Positions 44,880 through 56,663 are shown, numbered from the stretch's first letter. The stretch: DNA of 64,000 bases from Mycobacterium terramassiliense (GCF_900157385.1 NZ_LT717701.1:2731331-2795330); one strand, 5' to 3'. Translations and numbers: made by a program. Notes: generated by a model from the letters alone, not told the origin.

Positions 44880-46196
44880 CTAGCCTGTGGTGCCGCTCCG
44901 GACCTGTAGGGGCACCGGCGCGACGATGTTGGTGGCGACGCTCGTAGACGCCGCCGGGTAGTTGAGCTGGCCGACCGTCGAGGCCACACGCAGCACGTAT
45001 GCGTCGCGCGGCTGAGTGGGGTCGCGCCCGGTGAAGTCGGTGATCCGCTTGAGCCGGTAGCGGACCGTGTTTGGATGAACGAACAACTTTCTGGCACAAG
45101 CTTCAATCGCCCCGCCACAATCTAAGTAAGCGTCAAGGGTTTCGGTCAGCGTCGGCCCGGCGTCGGCCAGCGGCCCCATCACGTCGGTGTGCAGCGCCAC
45201 GATCGCCGACGCGTCGCCCATCAGGGCCCGTTCGGGCAGCAGTTCCCGGGCCAGCACGGGCCGTGGCGCGCCCCGCCAGCCGGCGACGGCGTTCATCCCG
45301 GAGATCGCCTCGCTGGCGCTGTGGTAGGCCGCGGTCAGCATGGGCGCCGTGGGCCCGATGACCACCGGCCCGTCGGAGAAGGCGGTCAACAGATCGCCCA
45401 GGAATTTATCGGTCAGCGACAACTGGCCCGACACGATCGCCACCAGCCAGGTGCCGTGGACGTCGGTGAGCGCCGCCCGGCCGTGGCGCGCGGCGATGTC
45501 GCGGACGTCCTGGCTGGCCCGCTGGGTGCCGCCCTCGCCGTCCGGCTCCTCCCGGCCGGGCGCCGGGATCCCGACCACGACCGTCGCCGGCGCGGTGGTG
45601 TCCCAGTTCAGCGCCGCGGCGCGGGACAGCAGCTCCGGGCCGGTGTCGCCGCGGACCACCGCGTCGACGACGCTGGCCTCCATCCGGCTGTCCCAGGTGC
45701 CGCGCGCCTCGGCCGCCTCGGCGTAGGACGACGCGGCGGTGAACGCCAGGTCCCGGCTGTACTTGAGGACGCCGACCGTCAGGGCGGTCAACTGCTCCTC
45801 GGAGCGGGCCACCAGCGGCAGCACCTCCTCGAAGAACTCCATGGTCACGCGCACCATGTCCACGCTGTGCCGCAGGGCGATCCGGCGGGCCAGGTCCTGG
45901 GGCACCAGCTCGAAGGCCTGGGCGGTGTAGCTGACGTTGCTGTGCGGGTCCTGCATCCACTCGACGAAGTTGTTGACCGCCGTCTGCACCACCAGCGCCA
46001 CGCTGGCCCGCTGGGAGGCTTCCAGGTCGGCGAAGAACGGCAACCGGTCCTGCATGATCGAGACCGCTTCGGTGGCCAGCCGGCCGGAGTACTGCTTCAA
46101 CCGCCGCAGCACCGAGTCCGGCACCGTGTCCAGCAGTTCCAGCGGTGACCTGGGTCGGGACGCCGCGAACGGACCGGCGAAGGCGTTGTCGTTCAC
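44880..46196 (-). CDS. mabR: PucR/CdaR-type transcriptional regulator MabR of the FAS-II operon
   Basis: A 438-residue regulator. The C-terminal PucR-type helix-turn-helix is in CGGAIEACARKLFVHPNTVR followed by YRLKRITDFTGRDP, residues ~372-408. The large N-terminal region is a sensory domain of the CdaR/PucR class. It corresponds to Rv2242 (MabR), which controls fabD-acpM-kasA-kasB-accD6. The GTG start at 46196 is supported by the homologous N-terminus. It lies between aceE and fabD on the same strand, with 131 bp before it. Confidence 0.9.
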   Translation of the reverse strand: MNDNAFAGPFAASRPRSPLELLDTVPDSVLRRLKQYSGRLATEAVSIMQDRLPFFADLEASQRASVALVVQTAVNNFVEWMQDPHSNVSYTAQAFELVPQDLARRIALRHSVDMVRVTMEFFEEVLPLVARSEEQLTALTVGVLKYSRDLAFTAASSYAEAAEARGTWDSRMEASVVDAVVRGDTGPELLSRAAALNWDTTAPATVVVGIPAPGREEPDGEGGTQRASQDVRDIAARHGRAALTDVHGTWLVAIVSGQLSLTDKFLGDLLTAFSDGPVVIGPTAPMLTAAYHSASEAISGMNAVAGWRGAPRPVLARELLPERALMGDASAIVALHTDVMGPLADAGPTLTETLDAYLDCGGAIEACARKLFVHPNTVRYRLKRITDFTGRDPTQPRDAYVLRVASTVGQLNYPAASTSVATNIVAPVPLQVRSGTTG

Positions 46197-46262
46197 CCCT
46201 AAAACCTACGCCAGATTTCTGGAAGGATCCGCCAAGCGGCGGGGTGTCGCGGCGCCGCAGTA

Positions 46263-46314
46263 TGCGGCCGGCCGCACACTCGGCCGCGACGGTGCGGCTG
46301 GCCGCCCACTCGGC
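46263..46314. repeat. Imperfect 22-bp GC-rich direct repeat in the aceE-mabR gap
   Basis: Copies at 46263-46284 and 46293-46314 differ at two positions. Both contain GGCCGC and CACTCGGC/CCACTCGGC, and the first includes the palindrome TGCGGCCGGCCGCA. They lie 14 bp after the aceE stop. They may terminate aceE or bind a regulator of mabR. A separate small palindrome CCAGA-TT-TCTGG is at 46211-46222, just before the mabR start. Confidence 0.6.
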
Positions 46315-46327
46315 AGGGAAGCGTGGG

Positions 46328-49117
<2,790 letters not shown>

Positions 49118-49221
49118 CTTCCGCTCCTGTATTCGGTTGCGTGGTGTCCTTCTATCGTGCCGCACCGACGTTTCGGGCGGGTAGCCGCGCCCGCATTACG
49201 CACCCGGTAACGTCAGCAACC

Positions 49222-49812
49222 GTGCTCATCGGATGGCGTGCCGTCCCTCGCGTGCACGTGGGGGATTTCCCGAGGCGGGGCGCGCTGGCGCTTGGCTGCG
49301 TCGCGGCGCTGGTCATGGGGATCGTCGGGTGTACCAGCGTCACCAACGGCACGGCCACGCCCGATACCAAGGTCGCCCCGGCCTACCGGCAGTCGGTGTC
49401 CGCGTCGGTGTCGGCCTCCTCGGCCACGTCGCGGGTGCACGAGTCGCAGCGGCAGCAGTCGCTGACGACCCGGGCCGTGCGGACCTCCTGCGACACGCTC
49501 GCCACCTCGGCCAAGGACGCGATCGACAAGGTCAACGCCTACGTCGCGGCGTTCAACGGGGGCCGCAACACCGGCCCGGCCGAGGGCCCGGCGATCGGCG
49601 CGCTGAACGACAGCGCCACCACGGTGTCCAACAGCTTCAACGACGCGCTGTCGCAGGACCTGAAGGACGCGTTCAACGCCTATGTCGACGCGGCGCGCGC
49701 GGTGGCCAACGCCATCGGCACGCACGCGTCGATCGCGGAGTTCAACAGGCGGGTCGACCAGCTCAACGACACCAAGACGAAGGCGCTGAAACTGTGCCTG
49801 GCATCCTTCTGA
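49222..49812 (+). CDS. Putative lipoprotein (Rv2240c-like)
   Basis: A 196-residue protein with an export signal ending in a lipobox-like MGIVGC (Cys37), so it is probably acylated and anchored to the outer face of the membrane. The mature part begins with a Ser/Ala/Thr-rich stretch ([17 protein letters not shown]) and continues as a helical domain containing [11 protein letters not shown] and [20 protein letters not shown], ending in [10 protein letters not shown]. The GTG at 49222 is preferred; a GTG at 49252 is an alternative. Function unknown; position matches Rv2240c. Confidence 0.72.
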   Translation: MLIGWRAVPRVHVGDFPRRGALALGCVAALVMGIVGCTSVTNGTATPDTKVAPAYRQSVSASVSASSATSRVHESQRQQSLTTRAVRTSCDTLATSAKDAIDKVNAYVAAFNGGRNTGPAEGPAIGALNDSATTVSNSFNDALSQDLKDAFNAYVDAARAVANAIGTHASIAEFNRRVDQLNDTKTKALKLCLASF

Positions 49813-49892
49813 GGCACGGGTATGGACCGCGTTCTGGCTGTGCGACGATAATCCCCATCGCACGGTGCGCGGACGGTTGAGGAGGTTCCACG

Positions 49893-50318
49893 GTGGTCGC
49901 GGCGGATGACGCCTCGAGCTTCGCTCGCAAACTGGGCATCCAACGGGACCAAGTCGTCCAGGAGTGGGGCTGGGACGAGGACTCCAACGACGACATCCGC
50001 GCCGCTGTCGAGGAAGCGTGCGGCGGTGAGTTGCTGGACGAAGACAGCGACGAGGTCATCGACGTCGTGTTGCTGTGGTGGCGCGACGGCGACGGCGACC
50101 TGGTCGACACCCTGATGGACGCGATCACCCCGCTGGCCGAGGACGGCGTGATCTGGGTGCTCACGCCCAAGACCGGCAAGCCCGGCCACGTGCTGCCCGC
50201 CGAGATCGCCGAGGCGGCCCCCACCGCCGGCCTGATGCCGACCTCGTCGGTCAACCTCGGCGACTGGAGCGCCAGCCGGCTGGTCCAACCCAAGTCGTCG
50301 CGAACCGGGAAGCGTTGA
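49893..50318 (+). CDS. DUF3052 family protein (Rv2239c-like)
   Basis: A 141-residue acidic protein of the actinobacterial DUF3052 family. It contains FARKLGIQRDQVVQEWGWDE, DEVIDVVLLWWRDGDGD and VIWVLTPKTGKPGHV, the conserved landmarks. There is no signal peptide. The GTG start has GAGGAGG about seven bases upstream. The stop shares a base with the ahpE ATG (TGATG), so the two are co-translated; a redox-stress link is suggested by that pairing only. Confidence 0.85.
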   Translation: MVAADDASSFARKLGIQRDQVVQEWGWDEDSNDDIRAAVEEACGGELLDEDSDEVIDVVLLWWRDGDGDLVDTLMDAITPLAEDGVIWVLTPKTGKPGHVLPAEIAEAAPTAGLMPTSSVNLGDWSASRLVQPKSSRTGKR

Positions 50319-50779
50319 TGCTGCCCGTCGGCACCGCCGCCCCCGACTTCACCTTGCGCGACCAGAACCAGCAGCCCGTCACCCTGAGCTCGTTCCGCGG
50401 CGCCAAGAACGTCCTGCTGGTGTTCTTCCCGCTCGCGTTCACCGGGATCTGCCAGGGCGAGCTGGACCTGCTGCGCGACCACCTGCCGCAGTTCGAAAAC
50501 GACGACAGCGTGGCGATGGCCATCTCGGTCGGGCCGCCGCCCACGCACAAGATCTGGTCGCTCGAGAGCGGCTTCATGTTCCCGGTGCTCTCGGATTTCT
50601 GGCCGCACGGCCAGGTCAGCCAGGCGTACGGCGTGTTCAACGCCGACGCCGGATATCCCAATCGCGGTACCTTCGTCATCGACCGGTCCGGCATAATTCG
50701 TTTCGCCGAGATGAAGCAGCCCGGCGAGTCCCGCGACCAGCGGCTATGGCTCGACGCGCTGGCGGCTCTGCGGGCCTGA
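50318..50779 (+). CDS. ahpE: One-cysteine peroxiredoxin AhpE
   Basis: A 153-residue peroxiredoxin. The peroxidatic Cys45 is in PLAFTGICQGE with Thr42 in the conserved position, and Arg116 (YPNRGTF) completes the active site, the same numbering as M. tuberculosis AhpE. It reduces organic peroxides and peroxynitrite, with recycling by mycothiol/mycoredoxin. It forms an overlapping pair with the DUF3052 gene. The tRNA-Val gene follows after 55 bp. Confidence 0.93.
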   Translation: MLPVGTAAPDFTLRDQNQQPVTLSSFRGAKNVLLVFFPLAFTGICQGELDLLRDHLPQFENDDSVAMAISVGPPPTHKIWSLESGFMFPVLSDFWPHGQVSQAYGVFNADAGYPNRGTFVIDRSGIIRFAEMKQPGESRDQRLWLDALAALRA

Positions 50780-50834
50780 TTTTTGGGTGTCGAGCCGCCG
50801 GGCGGGTAGCCTGCGGCGGACCCCCCGGGTTTCA

Positions 50835-50906
50835 GGGCGCGTAGCTCAGTGGTAGAGCTCTGGTTTTACACACCAGCGGTCGGCGGTTCGATACCGTCCG
50901 CGCCCA
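50835..50906 (+). tRNA. tRNA-Val (anticodon UAC)
   Basis: The 72-nt gene folds as a complete cloverleaf. The acceptor stem pairs GGGCGCG with CGCGCCC, discriminator A. The anticodon stem CTGGT/ACCAG encloses the loop TTTACAC with anticodon TAC, reading GUA valine codons. The T arm is GGCGG-TTCGATA-CCGTC. CCA is not encoded. Confidence 0.95.
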
Positions 50907-50942
50907 CTCAGTGGTTTTGGCGTCGCGGGGTGAACCACGCCG

Positions 50943-51020
50943 TCATGCCATCGCCTCGGCCCGGGCGATATGGCTTCGAAGCCCAGCGCTTTCGCCATGT
51001 CGCGGTAGCGATCGGGGTCG
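50943..51020 (-). pseudogene. Decayed copy of the 3' end of a cyclase-AAA ATPase gene
   Basis: About 78 bp here match the last codons of the large cyclase-ATPase gene (53354-53431) in the same orientation, at roughly 80% by eye. Both read RYRDMAK followed by GFE, and both end at an equivalent TGA. The copy has lost one base after GFE, so its frame runs on into unrelated residues; with the base restored it would end HIARAEAMA and stop. Nothing resembling the rest of the gene is present. It lies between tRNA-Val and the PE-esterase gene. Confidence 0.7.
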
Positions 51021-51075
51021 GCACTCCGGGCCGGCCCGCTGCCGTTGCACCGCACTATCGTGTCACCACGAACCG

Positions 51076-51163
51076 GGTCCGGTTAAGTAGCCGACCGCGC
51101 GGGCCGGACCGTCATTCAGTAGACGACTACTGCAGACCGCGCCGTCGCTTCGCATGAGGCTGG
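51076..51163 (+). promoter_or_regulatory. PE-gene upstream module shared with the PE_PGRS gene
   Basis: The 88 bp upstream of the PE-esterase closely match 60526-60612 (reverse strand) upstream of the PE_PGRS gene. Shared blocks include GGTCCGG, AAGTAG, TTCAGTAG-N-CGACTACTGC, GACCG, CCGTC and ATGAGGCTGG. At its core is the perfect inverted repeat CAGTAG-ACGA-CTACTG (51117-51132). Probably a common promoter with an operator. Confidence 0.7.
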
Positions 51164-51181
51164 GCTCATGGGTGGACGGTC

Positions 51182-52525
51182 ATGTCGTATGTGATCGCGG
51201 CGCCGGAGTTCGTGGCGGCGGCGGCAACAGATCTGGCGGGCATCGGCTCGTCGCTCGGCGCCGCCCACGCGGCGGCCGCGTCCCGGACCACGGCGGTGCT
51301 GGCCGCGGCCGGGGATGAGGTGTCGGGCGCGATTGCGGCGCTGTTCTCGGGCCACGGCCAGCAGTTTCAGGCGCTCGCCGCTCGAGCGGCGGCCTCGTAT
51401 GAGCAGTTTGTGCAGGCGTTGACCACGAGCGCGGGCTCCTATGCCAGCGCTGAGGCCGCCAATGTGGTAGCGGTGAGAGCTGTCGGCAACGGTATCGCCG
51501 CGGGATTCAACAAGGTGGGAAACACGGTCGTCACCGACATCTTCGGGGCACCGGCCAATCCGCCATTCCCGGCAACGCAGCCCGGGACGTTCACCGGAAT
51601 GCCTTCGCTGGCAACCAGAATCGAAAACGCTGCGTTCTGGCCGGTGAAAGATTTCCTGACCTTCTCCGGCATCTACAACCAGTGGGGGATACCGGCTTCG
51701 CCGTTCAACCAACTGCTTGCCAGCGGTCTCCTCTCGCCGATCCTCGGCAACTCCCCGCCCAAGTTCTTGCCGTTGCTGCTGGGAGAGACGGTCCAACACA
51801 CCACCTATGACGGGATGCCCGTCGTGCAGATCACGCCGGCCCATCCGAACGGCGACTACGTGGTCGCCATTCACGGTGGCGCGTTCATCTTGCCGCCGAC
51901 GATCCTGCACTGGCTCGATTACACCGTGATGGCCTACCAGACCGGCGCGACCATCGAGGTGCCGATCTACCCGTTGATGCAGCAGGGAGGCACCGCCGGC
52001 ACGGTGGTACCCGCAATGGCCGGCCTGATCTCCTCGGAAATCGCCGCGCACGGGGCCTCACACGTCAGCGTGATCGGCGACTCCGCCGGTGGCACCCTCG
52101 CACTGGCGGCCGTTGAATCCATGGTGGCAAACAACGAAACCGTCCCGGCTTCAATGGTTTTGCTGTCCCCGTGGCTGGATGTCAGCGATACCAATCCCAA
52201 CATCGGATTCGTCCACGATCCCCTGCTTCCCCCGCTGGGAACCGGCGCGCAACAGATCGGGAAGATATGGGCGGGCGGTCTTCCCGAGAACAACCCTCTG
52301 GTGAGTCCGCTGTACGGGTCATTGAAGGGGCTCCCGCCGACGTACGTCTACTCGGGCTCCCTGGATTCGGTCGCACCCGACGCACTCGTCCTCCAACAGG
52401 AAGCCGCGGTCGCGGGGGCCCCGATCAGTTTCGTGCTGGCCACCGGCGGAATTCACGACTGGGTTCTGCTCACCGTGGACGGATTCCGATACTGGCCCCA
52501 GATCGACCAGGAACTCGGTATCTAA
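51182..52525 (+). CDS. PE-family protein with C-terminal alpha/beta hydrolase (LipY-like esterase)
   Basis: A 447-residue fusion. Residues 1-~98 are a PE domain ([18 protein letters not shown] ... [10 protein letters not shown]) used for type VII secretion. From ~200 there is a hormone-sensitive-lipase-type hydrolase: oxyanion HGG at 231-233, nucleophile Ser301 in [13 protein letters not shown], Asp395 or Asp400 near [10 protein letters not shown] and His425 in GGIHDW. The arrangement resembles LipY, a PE-linked triacylglycerol lipase that is exported by ESX-5 and trimmed. No PPE partner gene is adjacent. The alpha/beta hydrolase gene follows 29 bp downstream and may be co-transcribed. Confidence 0.88.
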   Translation: MSYVIAAPEFVAAAATDLAGIGSSLGAAHAAAASRTTAVLAAAGDEVSGAIAALFSGHGQQFQALAARAAASYEQFVQALTTSAGSYASAEAANVVAVRAVGNGIAAGFNKVGNTVVTDIFGAPANPPFPATQPGTFTGMPSLATRIENAAFWPVKDFLTFSGIYNQWGIPASPFNQLLASGLLSPILGNSPPKFLPLLLGETVQHTTYDGMPVVQITPAHPNGDYVVAIHGGAFILPPTILHWLDYTVMAYQTGATIEVPIYPLMQQGGTAGTVVPAMAGLISSEIAAHGASHVSVIGDSAGGTLALAAVESMVANNETVPASMVLLSPWLDVSDTNPNIGFVHDPLLPPLGTGAQQIGKIWAGGLPENNPLVSPLYGSLKGLPPTYVYSGSLDSVAPDALVLQQEAAVAGAPISFVLATGGIHDWVLLTVDGFRYWPQIDQELGI

Positions 52526-52554
52526 GACGCCCCTCGGCTGTCATCCTTTGTTTC

Positions 52555-53340
52555 ATGTGTTCCGCCAAGCACGTCGTTCTCATCCATGGGGCCTGGAGCC
52601 GTGGGGAGCAATTGGCCCCCGCCCGCGCCGCATTCGAAGAACGGGGCTATACGGCGCACACCCCGACGCTGCGCCATCATGAACTTCCGCTGCACCAGGG
52701 CGCGCTGAAAGTCGCGTCGCTGAGCCTTCGCGACTACGCCGACGACCTGGTGGCGCTGGTGAATTCGCTGGATTCCCCGCCGCTTCTGGTCGGTCACTCG
52801 ATGGGCGGGCTGTTGGCGCAGTTGGTCGCCGCCCGCACCCGCCCGGCCGGCTTGGTGGCGGCCTGCCCCGGCCCGGTGGCGGGCGTCCTCGGCGGAACCC
52901 GCAGCAGCTTGCTCATGTCCCTGCCGCACGTGTTACGGCCGCGCTCCTGGACCAAGCCGTGGCGCCCACCGACGTTCGAGCAATTTCGACGCTGGATCGC
53001 CAACGCGCAGACCGAGGACACCGCCAGGGAGATCTACGACGGTTTGGTCTGCGAATCCGGACGCTATTTGTGGGAACTGCTCCTTGCGGTGCCAAGGCTT
53101 TCGAAGGTCACCGTTGTCGATTTCGCGGCGGTTAGTGCGCCCGTGCTGGCGATGGGGGCGGAGCGCGACCGCATCGTCCCGCCCGGAGTCGTGCGCCGAA
53201 CCGCGGCCCGGTACCGACACGGCGCCTCGGTCGAGATTCCCGGTTCTGACCACATGGTGTTTTCCGGGGCGGCTCTACCGGTCACCATGAGCCATATCGA
53301 CGAGTGGATGGCGACAAATCATGTCTTGGCCGCCGGCTAG
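52555..53340 (+). CDS. Alpha/beta hydrolase (esterase-like)
   Basis: A 261-residue alpha/beta hydrolase. It has the oxyanion HGAWSRG near residue 11, nucleophile Ser82 in LVGHSMGGLLAQL, Asp in AERDRIVPPG and His in PGSDHMVFSG. There is no signal peptide, so it is cytoplasmic, unlike the exported PE-esterase 29 bp upstream. The pair could degrade the same ester outside and inside the cell. The ATG at 52555 was chosen because homology begins there. Convergent with the cyclase-ATPase gene, 13 bp apart. Confidence 0.83.
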   Translation: MCSAKHVVLIHGAWSRGEQLAPARAAFEERGYTAHTPTLRHHELPLHQGALKVASLSLRDYADDLVALVNSLDSPPLLVGHSMGGLLAQLVAARTRPAGLVAACPGPVAGVLGGTRSSLLMSLPHVLRPRSWTKPWRPPTFEQFRRWIANAQTEDTAREIYDGLVCESGRYLWELLLAVPRLSKVTVVDFAAVSAPVLAMGAERDRIVPPGVVRRTAARYRHGASVEIPGSDHMVFSGAALPVTMSHIDEWMATNHVLAAG

Positions 53341-53353
53341 ATGTACCGTGCCG

Positions 53354-56300
53354 TCACGCCATCGCTTGGGCTAGGGCGATATGCCCTTCGAAGCCAACGG
53401 TTTTCGCCATGTCGCGGTAGCGGTCCCGGAACCGCGCATAGGTCGCGTCATCACCGTGAGCTCGCGCCAGCAACGCCCGCATCCTCAGCAGCGGGACTTC
53501 GAACAGCACGTATCCCGGGTCGGTCGGCTCCGCCGCCAGCCGATCGATCGCGGCCCGCGCCTCCTCGAGGTCGGCGTTGGTGCCGCGCCGCAGCAGCGAT
53601 TCCACCAAGACCCTGACGGCCTCCCCAAGGGAGAGGGCGTCACCCGCGTCGAACGTGTAGTCGACGACCGCGCGTGCCAACTCGATGGCGCCGTCCACAT
53701 CGCCGGTTTCGGCTTTCTCCTTCGCGATCTCGGTGTCGACCGTCCGCACAATGGTTTTCGCGTAGCCATGCCGCAAGTTGGCTTCACGAAACTCCGCAAG
53801 CAGCGCGAAACCGGCCGCACGATCGCCTTGGCTGATCAAGACTAGGCCGCGACTCACCCGGGCGGCATCCACCTGGAAGTCGTCGCCGGAATGCTCTGCC
53901 ATCGTCATCGCTTCGGCGGTGTCCCGGTCGGCCGACGCGTCGGGGAGCAAGGCCCCCGCATGGGCGGCGAAGCGGTACCTATACAGCACGGGAATGTGAA
54001 GGGACGCCGGGTCGACGCTGCGAACCATCGCGATCGCCTGGTCGAGGTCTTCCCTCCAGCCCGGAACACCGAGGCAATATCGACAGCTGCCGCGCATGAG
54101 GATCGCCATCGCCAGTGGCGAGCCAATGGGACCAAGACTGCCCCTGGTGGGATCGCCGTCGGCCACGTCGATGACGCTCTGCGCCAGGCGCAGACCTTCG
54201 GCTGTCCGGCCCGCCATCCACATGGCTTGGGCCACAAGCAACATCAACGTCAATGGCGGCTCGGCGATCGACTCGAGCAGTTGGGTGCAGTCCGACGCAA
54301 GCTGCGCCGCTTCCCGGTAGCGGTTATGGAATACCAGCGCCGACATCAGGCCGCCCATGCCGATCGCCAGCGACACTGTGTCGCCGGCGGCGCTGCAAAG
54401 GTCACGCAGTTCCTCGAAGCCGGTGTCGGCGATGGAACCGGCGACCCGGACGGTGTTGATGCACAGCAGAAGCCGCGGGGCAATGCGCATCGACGCCCGG
54501 CCGGGGTCATCGGTGGGCAACCGGTCGGCGTCCGTTCGGGCCCGTTCCCAGCTGTTGCGCGCGGCCCGGATATCGCGGGCTTGCGCCCATGCCCCGGCGC
54601 GCATGTGCCAGCCGAAAGCGGCGCGCAGGTCATCTGCGGCCTCGAAATGCTCGGCGATCAGCGCCGCGTTCTCGTCCAGCGCATCCGGGTGGCGTTGTTG
54701 GATCGCGTTGGCCAAACGTCGATGCAGATCGACGCGGTCGGACTTCAGCAGCGTTTCGTAGGCCACGGCCCGGATCAGCGGGTGGTGAAAGGCGTACTCG
54801 GCGTGCGGGCTGAACCGCACCTGGTCGACGAGTTCGGCAGCGATCAGCTCGCCCACCTCGGCCTCGCCATCGAGCAACGTCAACTGGTCCGTACTGAAAC
54901 GCAACCCGATCACCGCGGCGGCGTTCAGAGCCTGCTTCGCGGCGAGGCCGAGCCGGTCGATGCGGGCGGCGATGGTGGCCTGCAGGGTCGCCGGCACGGC
55001 GGCATCGGCCTGATCGATCCGGCAGACATAATTGCCGCGGGCTCCGCTCAGGACGCCGCGCTCGGCCAGGTCGCGCACCATCTCTTCGGCGAAAAAGGGG
55101 TTGCCGGCGGCCCTTTCGGCGATCTTGGTGGCCAACCCGCCGACCGAGGGGTCGGGCCCGAGCAGCTGCAGGACCAGCGCGGCGGTCTCCGGGTCGCTCA
55201 GGGGTGCAAGGGCGATGCTGTGCGCAGCGGGGATCTGGCTCAGCGCGCCCCGGTATTCGGGGCGGTAGCTGATCAGCACCAGCGTCTTCGTCTGGGGGAT
55301 CACCGCCACGAAGTCGGCGAGCAGGGATTCGCTGACCTTGTCGATCCAGTGCAGGTCCTCAACGACGTAGACCGCCGGGGCCTTTCGGGCCAGCGACGCG
55401 GCATTGACCAGCGCGGTCAACCGCCGCCGGCGTGCATCCGGATCGATCTTGGCCAGCGCGGCATCGGGGTCGGCGATGCCCAGCAGATCCTCCAACAGCA
55501 GCACGTCCTGGGGGTCGGCGTCAGGGAATTGGGCCCGCACCCGGGTACGGGCGGCCGCGTCGTGCAAGCCGCGTACGCCGGTGGCCGCGCGCAGCAGCTG
55601 CGCCACGACGCGGAACGGGATGTCGCTGGCGTGTGATTCGCAGAAGGCGCTAAACACCTCGACACCGCGGGCGGCTGCCAGTGCGGTGACCTCGCGCACC
55701 AGACGGCTCTTGCCGATGCCCGGCGCTCCGACCACGCCGACGATCGCGCCGCATCCGTCGACGGCGCGGTCCAACAAGGCCTCGACCGCGGCCATCTCCC
55801 AGCGCCGGCCGACCAGATCGGACTCGGCGCGCTCGGCGCGTTGCCCGCCGGCCATGCCCAACAGCCGACGCGCCGGCACGGGTTGCTCGGCGCCCTTGAT
55901 CCGGACCAGCTCCGGGCGGCCAAGGACGGCCGCGCCCTCCACCAGCCGTGCCGTCGAGGCGCTGAGCATCACCCCGCCCGGGGGCGCCACCGACTCCATC
56001 CGCTGGGCCATGCCGACCTGCTCGCCCACGGTGGCATAACCGAACCGGCCCGAACCCATCCCACCGGCGATCACCTGACCGGAGTTCAGCCCGACCCGCA
56101 ACCGCAGCTCGATGCCGTCGCGCGCACGCACGTCGGCGGCAAGCCGGTTGGCCTGGTCCTGAATGCCCACGGCGGCCAGGCAGCCCCGAACGGCGTGGTC
56201 TTCCAACGCCACCGGAGCGCCGAACACCGCCATGATCCCGTCGCCGGTCCACTGCGCGACCGTGCTGCCGTAGCGCTGCACCACCGCCGCGCAGCGATCG

Positions 56301-56509
56301 GAGAGCTCGGCCATGATCTCGCGCAACCGCTCGGCACCCACCGCCGCCGCGATGTCCATCGAGTGCACCACGTCGGCGAACAGCACCGTCACCTGCTTGT
56401 ACTCCGCAGGGGCATCATGCGCCGCGATCGGTGCACCGCAGCCATCACAGAATCGCGCACCCTCGCGCGGGTCCGTGCCACACGTGCGACACGCGGTCGT
56501 TGCGGTCAT
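53354..56509 (-). CDS. Class III nucleotide cyclase-domain / AAA ATPase signalling protein with N-terminal zinc ribbon
   Basis: A 1051-residue protein from the ATG at 56509. Cys7, Cys10, Cys21 and Cys24 form a zinc ribbon. A class III cyclase domain follows at ~38-215 with metal-binding Asp46 (VLFADVV) and Asp90 (TGDGIMAVFG) and Arg170. The usual substrate Lys and Asp are Gln86 and Glu163 and the transition-state Asn is Gly166, so activity may be altered or lost. An AAA/STAND ATPase has Walker A GAPGIGKS at 261-268 and VVEDLHWID near 390. A long helical TPR-like C-terminus follows. It is divergent from a LuxR-type ATPase gene, 154 bp away. Confidence 0.85.
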   Translation of the reverse strand: MTATTACRTCGTDPREGARFCDGCGAPIAAHDAPAEYKQVTVLFADVVHSMDIAAAVGAERLREIMAELSDRCAAVVQRYGSTVAQWTGDGIMAVFGAPVALEDHAVRGCLAAVGIQDQANRLAADVRARDGIELRLRVGLNSGQVIAGGMGSGRFGYATVGEQVGMAQRMESVAPPGGVMLSASTARLVEGAAVLGRPELVRIKGAEQPVPARRLLGMAGGQRAERAESDLVGRRWEMAAVEALLDRAVDGCGAIVGVVGAPGIGKSRLVREVTALAAARGVEVFSAFCESHASDIPFRVVAQLLRAATGVRGLHDAAARTRVRAQFPDADPQDVLLLEDLLGIADPDAALAKIDPDARRRRLTALVNAASLARKAPAVYVVEDLHWIDKVSESLLADFVAVIPQTKTLVLISYRPEYRGALSQIPAAHSIALAPLSDPETAALVLQLLGPDPSVGGLATKIAERAAGNPFFAEEMVRDLAERGVLSGARGNYVCRIDQADAAVPATLQATIAARIDRLGLAAKQALNAAAVIGLRFSTDQLTLLDGEAEVGELIAAELVDQVRFSPHAEYAFHHPLIRAVAYETLLKSDRVDLHRRLANAIQQRHPDALDENAALIAEHFEAADDLRAAFGWHMRAGAWAQARDIRAARNSWERARTDADRLPTDDPGRASMRIAPRLLLCINTVRVAGSIADTGFEELRDLCSAAGDTVSLAIGMGGLMSALVFHNRYREAAQLASDCTQLLESIAEPPLTLMLLVAQAMWMAGRTAEGLRLAQSVIDVADGDPTRGSLGPIGSPLAMAILMRGSCRYCLGVPGWREDLDQAIAMVRSVDPASLHIPVLYRYRFAAHAGALLPDASADRDTAEAMTMAEHSGDDFQVDAARVSRGLVLISQGDRAAGFALLAEFREANLRHGYAKTIVRTVDTEIAKEKAETGDVDGAIELARAVVDYTFDAGDALSLGEAVRVLVESLLRRGTNADLEEARAAIDRLAAEPTDPGYVLFEVPLLRMRALLARAHGDDATYARFRDRYRDMAKTVGFEGHIALAQAMA

Positions 56510-56663
56510 CAGAACCTCCGCCGCCTCCGGCCCCCAGGTCCCGTTTGACCAGCATAGGGGCACAGCAGGGTTCCTAGAAGGGGTTTGATGGCCGGTGCTC
56601 AGGGCTTCGATTCGGAGGCTGATTAACGCCAGTATCTGGGGTGACCGCACGTACGCTTTTCTG

